From positions 1-26,240 of the forward strand of contig JASBZA010000018.1 of assembly GCA_029983685.1 (NCBI GenBank): a stretch of DNA of 26,240 bases. The letters are read 5' to 3'. Source of the DNA: Oscillospiraceae bacterium. Its GTDB lineage: Bacteria > Bacillota > Clostridia > Saccharofermentanales > Fastidiosipilaceae. The notes under the pieces were generated by a model. It searched no databases, had not been told where the DNA came from, and worked only from the letters and a program-made list of their open reading frames with translations. Position numbers and translations under genes: made by a program. Numbering within the stretch: position 1 is the first letter of the stretch; every line of letters starts with the position of its first letter. This document shows positions 22,552 to 26,240 of this stretch, in pieces.

Positions 22552-24042
22552 ACTGGCCAAAGTCATAAAGAAAAGTATCAGCAGACCCAGCATATACTTC
22601 CAATCCGCAGGGAACCATTGTTCCTGGCGGAGACGGCGGTAGAGCGGGTCTGTTTTTTGTCCTTGGCCTTCACTGGCCAGATTCAGAAAATAAGAAGTTA
22701 AAGGCAAGAGGACGACCAGGGAGACCAAAGTCGCAATAATAGAAGCATAGAGAATATTTTTGCCGCCCGATCCTACGATGCTCAAGGATGACGTTACCAT
22801 GGGTAAGATGGGCTGTACGATGAGAAAGGTAATCTTCATTACCAGGTGGGATCCCATGGTGATGTAAAGATTATCGCTCTTATCGCGCATATAGCTTAGG
22901 TAAAGGCCGGCCAGGAAGGGCGCCAGGATGAAGAAAGGTGTGCTTTGGAAGAGGGCAAAGGCCGTAGCGGTCAGGAAGATACTGAGCGCATGGCGGCCGG
23001 ATAAAGATAAAGAGCTTTGGATGAGCCCTCTGAACATGAACTCCTGGCCTACGGCCGGAATAAAAGCCGTTACCAAGAAAATAAGGATGATCATGAGAGG
23101 CGAGCCCTTGGGGATTTGGCCGAAAAGAGAACTTGACTGAGGGCTGAAACCTAAGAGGTTCAAGGCATAAAGACTGATGTTGTTGATGCCGGTAAAGGCC
23201 AGGGCAAGGGGGACACCGGTTAAAAAGCCCAGGATATAAGTGAAGGGGCGGTGCGATGTCCGACCCATAACGAGTATTCGGTCCATCTTGTAAAAGCGCA
23301 GGACCAAATAAGTAGGCAAAAGGACAGCGAATACTTCGACCAGCAAATTATAAAAGAGATAGCCGTTAAGCTGGTCCTTGTGGATTTTCAGAAGATTCTG
23401 GGGTAAAAGAGCCCACAGGGCGATAAGGAAAATACCGATTAAGGCATGCAAGAGCAGGAGTGTACCCGCAGCACCTCTTTGCCTTCTCAGTAAAAGGACT
23501 TGCTGCTTACGGCGTTCTACCGGCGACAAGCTGTCCAAGCTGATGGGTTTGAACTCACTGGCCACGGAAGCTTTGAAAAGCGTCCAGAAAGAGTTGCTTT
23601 TGTCTTTGGGGGGTTTAACCTTGGCTTTTTGGGGCTTTTTTTCGGGAGACGGAGTGGGCCGAGGAGTTGCTTCTTCTTCAAGCTCTTTAGCCTCTTCCGC
23701 CTCTTCTGTAGAAGCTATTTCGCTGTTTTGAGTTTCATTTTCCTCAGAAAGAGACTCTTCTTTATCTGAAGATTCTGCCTTTTCTTCATCCGTTTCTTTA
23801 GTTTCGGTTTTCACTTCAGCCGGGATGCTTTCGTCGGTCATTTCTTCGGTCGGAGCATTGGCCTCGGCCTTTTCCTTAGGTTTCTCTTCGGCAGGCGAAA
23901 GGGCTTGAATACGTCGGACTTGCAGGTTAAAGCGTTCCTTAGGAAGGTGCTCCCCCTGAGCTTTTTCATTCGTTGTAGCTTCGGATTCCGGTGTCGTATC
24001 TGTATTGTTATTGGGATTTATGTTCTGGTCTTGGTCTGTCAT
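22543..24042 (-). CDS. CPBP-family membrane protein with degenerate protease motifs and acidic N-terminus
   Basis: A 499-residue protein in two parts. Residues 1-165 are low-complexity, rich in Glu, Lys, Thr, Ser and Pro, without membrane helices. After it come about eight hydrophobic helices resembling the CPBP (CAAX protease and bacteriocin-processing, Abi) domain. The motif region reads VGQEFMFRG: the usual first Glu of EExxxR is Gln333, while Glu334 and Arg338 remain. The FxxxH His is Gln366 (FALFQ), and the HxxxN pair is His399 with Lys403. Proteolysis is therefore doubtful; a scaffold or inactive role is possible. The ATG at 24042 has AAGGGGAAA upstream at a long spacing. It diverges from proS and converges on the U32 gene. 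Confidence 0.8.
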   Translation of the reverse strand: MTDQDQNINPNNNTDTTPESEATTNEKAQGEHLPKERFNLQVRRIQALSPAEEKPKEKAEANAPTEEMTDESIPAEVKTETKETDEEKAESSDKEESLSEENETQNSEIASTEEAEEAKELEEEATPRPTPSPEKKPQKAKVKPPKDKSNSFWTLFKASVASEFKPISLDSLSPVERRKQQVLLLRRQRGAAGTLLLLHALIGIFLIALWALLPQNLLKIHKDQLNGYLFYNLLVEVFAVLLPTYLVLRFYKMDRILVMGRTSHRPFTYILGFLTGVPLALAFTGINNISLYALNLLGFSPQSSSLFGQIPKGSPLMIILIFLVTAFIPAVGQEFMFRGLIQSSLSLSGRHALSIFLTATAFALFQSTPFFILAPFLAGLYLSYMRDKSDNLYITMGSHLVMKITFLIVQPILPMVTSSLSIVGSGGKNILYASIIATLVSLVVLLPLTSYFLNLASEGQGQKTDPLYRRLRQEQWFPADWKYMLGLLILFFMTLASRA

Positions 24043-24072
24043 GACTTGGCTTTGATTTCCCCTTCTTATTTG

Positions 24073-24103
24073 TTCACAAATTATAGCAACAATAGCCTAT
24101 AAT
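24073..24103 (+). promoter_or_regulatory. Candidate proS promoter
   Basis: A consensus -10 TATAAT lies at 24098-24103. The best -35 is TTCACA at 24073-24078 (5 of 6 matches), although the spacer is 19 nt. Transcription would begin near 24110, giving a leader of about 29 nt with the ribosome binding site AAAAGGA (24123-24129). That leader is too short for a T-box or other riboswitch. Confidence 0.55.
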
Positions 24104-24108
24104 ATACA
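24080..24108 (-). promoter_or_regulatory. Candidate promoter of the CPBP-like gene
   Basis: On the minus strand a consensus -10 TATAAT is the complement of 24080-24085. The -35 region 17 nt upstream (24103-24108, read TGTATA) is weak. It overlaps the proS promoter in the opposite direction. The start would be near 24073, about 30 nt before the ATG at 24042. Confidence 0.42.
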
Positions 24109-24138
24109 GGAATTTTAAAAGTAAAAGGAACGAAAGAT

Positions 24139-25578
24139 ATGGGAAAAGAAAAAAAGCGTGTAGAAAGCATTACACCTCGCGACGAAGATTTTGGCCGTTG
24201 GTATACGGATGTAGTGATTCAAGCGGCCCTGGTTGATTACAGCTCGGTCAAGGGTTGTTTAATCCTGAGGCCTAACGGCTGGGGAATCTGGGAGAGAATC
24301 CAGCACGTCTTAGACGGCATGCTCAAGGCTACCAGCCATCAGAACGTGGCCATGCCCATGTTTATCCCAGAATCTCTTTTGGAGCGCGAGAAGGACCACG
24401 TAGAAGGTTTTGCACCTGAAGTTGCCTGGGTCACACACGGCGGTGACGAGGAGCTGGAAGAAAGACTTTGTGTAAGACCTACGTCCGAGACTTTATTCTG
24501 TGAGCACTACGCTAAGATTGTTCAGTCTTACAGAGACTTGCCTATTCTTTACAACCAGTGGGTGTCGGTAGTCCGTTGGGAAAAGTCAACCCGCCCCTTC
24601 CTCAGAACCCGTGAGTTTTATTGGCAAGAGGGCCACACGGTTCACGCGACGGAAGAAGACGCTATGGAAGAAACACTTCGTATGTTAGACGTCTACACCG
24701 ATTTCTGTGAAAACTATTTGGCCATGCCCGTTATCCGCGGCCAAAAGACCGACAAGGAAAAATTTGCCGGTGCCCAGAAGACATACACCATCGAGGCTCA
24801 GATGCATGACGGTAAGGCACTTCAGTCCGGTACCTCGCACTATTTTGGTGACGGCTTTGCCAGAGCCTTCGGTATCCAATACTCCGACAAGAATAATGAA
24901 CTTCAGTTTGCACACCAGACCTCCTGGGGTGTTTCGACTCGTCTTATCGGGGCCATCATCATGGTCCACGGTGACGATTCGGGCTTGGTTTTGCCGCCTA
25001 AGATTGCACCTACCCAGATTGCCCTGATTCCTATTGCTTTCCATAAGGAAGGCGTTTTGGACAAAGCCATGGAGGTTAAAGCCCAATTAGAAAAAGACTT
25101 CACAGTCCTCATGGACGATTCGGACAAAATGCCCGGCTGGAAATTTGCCCAGTATGAGATGGAAGGTATTCCTTTGAGACTGGAGTTAGGTCCCAGAGAC
25201 ATTGAATCCGGCAGCTGCATGGCCGTTCGGAGAGATACCGGTGAGAAGGTCAGCCTGAAGTTAGAAAACCTTAATGCCCAGGTCCAAGAGCTTTTGGATG
25301 CTATCCAACAAAACCTCTATGACCGTGCCCTGGCTCTGCGTAATGAGCGAATCTATGAGGTCCATGACTACGAATCTTTCGTGGAAACCGTAGAGAATAA
25401 ACCCGGCTTTATCCTGGCACCCTGGTGCGATGATCAGGCTTGTGAAGACAAGATTAAGGAAGATACCGGTGCAACATCTCGTTGCATTCCTTTTGATAAG
25501 ACTCTGGAAGAGGGTGCTAAGTGTGTTTGCTGTGGTAAAGAGGCCAAACACATGGTGTACTGGGGTAAGGCCTACTAG
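24139..25578 (+). CDS. proS: Prolyl-tRNA synthetase, archaeal/eukaryotic-type (ProS3)
   Basis: Class II aminoacyl-tRNA synthetase charging tRNA-Pro. The 479-residue protein is the shorter type without the internal editing insertion of the E. coli enzyme. Class II motif 2 is FLRTREFYWQEGHTVH, and motif 3 is in WGVSTRLIGAIIMVHGDD. The anticodon-binding domain includes RLELGPRDIESG. The C-terminal extension specific to this type has Cys-rich segments (CDDQACEDK and CVCCGKEAKH) and ends in Tyr (WGKAY), a hallmark of the archaeal-type group. This type occurs in several Clostridia. ATG 24139 follows AAAAGGA by 9 nt. It has its own promoter and ends at a bidirectional terminator. Confidence 0.96.
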   Translation: MGKEKKRVESITPRDEDFGRWYTDVVIQAALVDYSSVKGCLILRPNGWGIWERIQHVLDGMLKATSHQNVAMPMFIPESLLEREKDHVEGFAPEVAWVTHGGDEELEERLCVRPTSETLFCEHYAKIVQSYRDLPILYNQWVSVVRWEKSTRPFLRTREFYWQEGHTVHATEEDAMEETLRMLDVYTDFCENYLAMPVIRGQKTDKEKFAGAQKTYTIEAQMHDGKALQSGTSHYFGDGFARAFGIQYSDKNNELQFAHQTSWGVSTRLIGAIIMVHGDDSGLVLPPKIAPTQIALIPIAFHKEGVLDKAMEVKAQLEKDFTVLMDDSDKMPGWKFAQYEMEGIPLRLELGPRDIESGSCMAVRRDTGEKVSLKLENLNAQVQELLDAIQQNLYDRALALRNERIYEVHDYESFVETVENKPGFILAPWCDDQACEDKIKEDTGATSRCIPFDKTLEEGAKCVCCGKEAKHMVYWGKAY

Positions 25579-25636
25579 AACTTAAAAGGAGCCCAGCCTT
25601 GTCTTTTTCGGCGCCCTGTCGCCACCGATAAATAGT

Positions 25637-25680
25637 AAAAGGCCCTAAGTGTGCTATAGCACTTAGGGCCTTGTTGTTCT
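25637..25680. terminator. Bidirectional terminator between proS and pdxK
   Basis: AAGGCCCTAAGTG (25639-25651) pairs perfectly with 25660-25672, a 13-bp stem with an 8-nt loop. On the plus strand it is followed by TTGTTGTTCT. On the minus strand it is followed by TTTTACTATTTAT, which is the better U-tract. It lies between convergent genes and can serve both. The remaining bases of the 25579-25719 gap hold nothing I can identify. Confidence 0.85.
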
Positions 25681-25719
25681 AACGAAGTTTATTTCGGTAT
25701 TCATTTTAAAACTTTAGCT

Positions 25720-26240
25720 TTAGAGATTCAGGCAGAACTTGCTGATGTCAACCATCAAAGGCTCGTAGTTCACTCCTCTTCTTTGGAAGTCCGGCTGTGA
25801 GGTGGAAAGGTCAATGGCCCTATACACTAAGTTGGCACTGAAAATGACCGAATCCTCCAGGCTGTGGCCGGAGAAGATACCTGCGGTGAGGCAAGAAGCA
25901 AAGAGGTCGCCGGTGCCGTGGAGAGAGACTTCATGCAAGGCATGGGGAAATTCTCTGTAGGCAAGATTTTGGCCCATGACGGCATTGTAAATGGTCTTAT
26001 CACGCTCGATACCCTTCAAGACGACATGCTTGGCACCCATATCGAGGAGGGCCTTAGCAATAGCCTCACCTTGTTCGGGGCTGAGGCTTTGGCCGGGGTA
26101 GGGCGTATCCAGGAGAATAGAAGCTTCGGTGAGGTTGGGCGTCAAAATATCCGCCATGGGAACCAGGCGCTTCATCTCATTACACATTTCTTTTGTGTAG
26201 GTCGGGTAGGGGGAGCCGTGGTCGCGCATGACCCGGGCAA
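25720..26240 (-). CDS. pdxK: Pyridoxal/pyridoxamine kinase, 5'-truncated by window edge
   Basis: Ribokinase-fold kinase that phosphorylates B6 vitamers. Only the C-terminal 173 or so residues are present. The reading frame stays open to the window's right edge, so the Met at 26229 (MRDHGSPYPTYT) is internal: it corresponds to the family's DPVMGDxG segment. Other motifs are ILTPNLTEASILLDTPY, HVVLKGI and the catalytic anion-hole GTGDLFASCLTAGIFSG with the base Asp. The fuller match is to the pyridoxamine kinases of Clostridia. Pyridoxal kinase PdxY is a close alternative, and a ThiD-like hydroxymethylpyrimidine kinase is less likely. The stop at 25720-25722 is 40 nt from the bidirectional terminator. 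Confidence 0.87.
   Translation of the reverse strand, partial: ARVMRDHGSPYPTYTKEMCNEMKRLVPMADILTPNLTEASILLDTPYPGQSLSPEQGEAIAKALLDMGAKHVVLKGIERDKTIYNAVMGQNLAYREFPHALHEVSLHGTGDLFASCLTAGIFSGHSLEDSVIFSANLVYRAIDLSTSQPDFQRRGVNYEPLMVDISKFCLNL

Noticed and set aside
23378..23769. Plus-strand open frames opposite the CPBP-like gene, Ser/Phe-rich
   Set aside because: They are the antisense of the Glu/Lys-rich and hydrophobic codons; composition is a mirror effect.
25579..25719. tRNA or small RNA gene in the proS-pdxK gap
   Set aside because: No cloverleaf or CCA-end pattern is seen; the only clear structure is the bidirectional terminator.
1..26240. Mobile element, prophage, CRISPR array or defence island
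   Set aside because: No transposase, integrase, regular spacer repeats or defence-type genes were seen; nearly every base belongs to conserved housekeeping genes.

Overview
This window reads as a chromosomal housekeeping segment of a low-to-mid GC Gram-positive bacterium. Gene content and order (mraY-ftsW-murG-divIB-sbp-ftsZ-nrdR; coaD followed by a coiled-coil ATPase-like gene; yceD-rpmF; mltG next to a U32 gene) point to Bacillota, most likely class Clostridia. Strong AGGAGG-type ribosome binding sites, several GTG and TTG starts, and an archaeal/eukaryotic-type prolyl-tRNA synthetase agree with that. I cannot name the genus. The usual clostridial spoIIGA-sigE-sigG block is absent between ftsZ and nrdR, which hints at a non-sporulating lineage.

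Region by region. Positions 1-6637 are a compact division and cell-wall (dcw) cluster: mraY, ftsW, murG, divIB, an extended small basic protein (Sbp) and, after a 123-nt AT-rich leader, ftsZ. The genes murD, murC and ftsA are missing from their customary slots. Positions 6663-9408 hold nrdR and an OmpR-type response regulator/histidine kinase pair. Positions 9422-13337 hold nth, recG, rsmD and coaD, nearly all overlapping or tightly spaced. Positions 13365-14335 carry a coiled-coil protein and an unknown single-pass membrane protein. Positions 14382-16755 carry ddl, a DUF1934 gene, yceD (DUF177) and rpmF, closed by a clear intrinsic terminator. Positions 16837-22538 carry der, typA, mltG and a U32 (TrhP-like) gene. 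On the minus strand at 22543-24042 lies a CPBP-type membrane protein with degenerate catalytic motifs. It is transcribed divergently from proS (24139-25578). A bidirectional terminator separates proS from a partial pyridoxal/pyridoxamine kinase gene that runs off the right edge.

Functionally the window supplies lipid I/II synthesis (MraY, MurG), septal glycan polymerisation and scaffolding (FtsW, DivIB, FtsZ), D-Ala-D-Ala supply (Ddl) and glycan chain termination (MltG). It also carries ribosome assembly and translation genes (RsmD, YceD/L32, Der, TypA, ProRS, U32 tRNA modification), DNA repair (Nth, RecG), and cofactor synthesis (CoaD, PdxK). I see no mobile element, CRISPR array, rRNA or tRNA, and no gene-free stretch over 300 nt; the longest gaps are 141 nt (25579-25719) and 123 nt (5009-5131).

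I do not find a clear undescribed system. The items most worth a second look are: coaD, which seems to start at an ATT codon; the approximately 180-residue Arg/Asp/Tyr-rich FtsZ tail with an unusual tail peptide; the CPBP protein that has lost three motif residues and carries a long acidic N-terminus; the Sbp protein with an added coiled-coil tail; and a terminator placed just before der.
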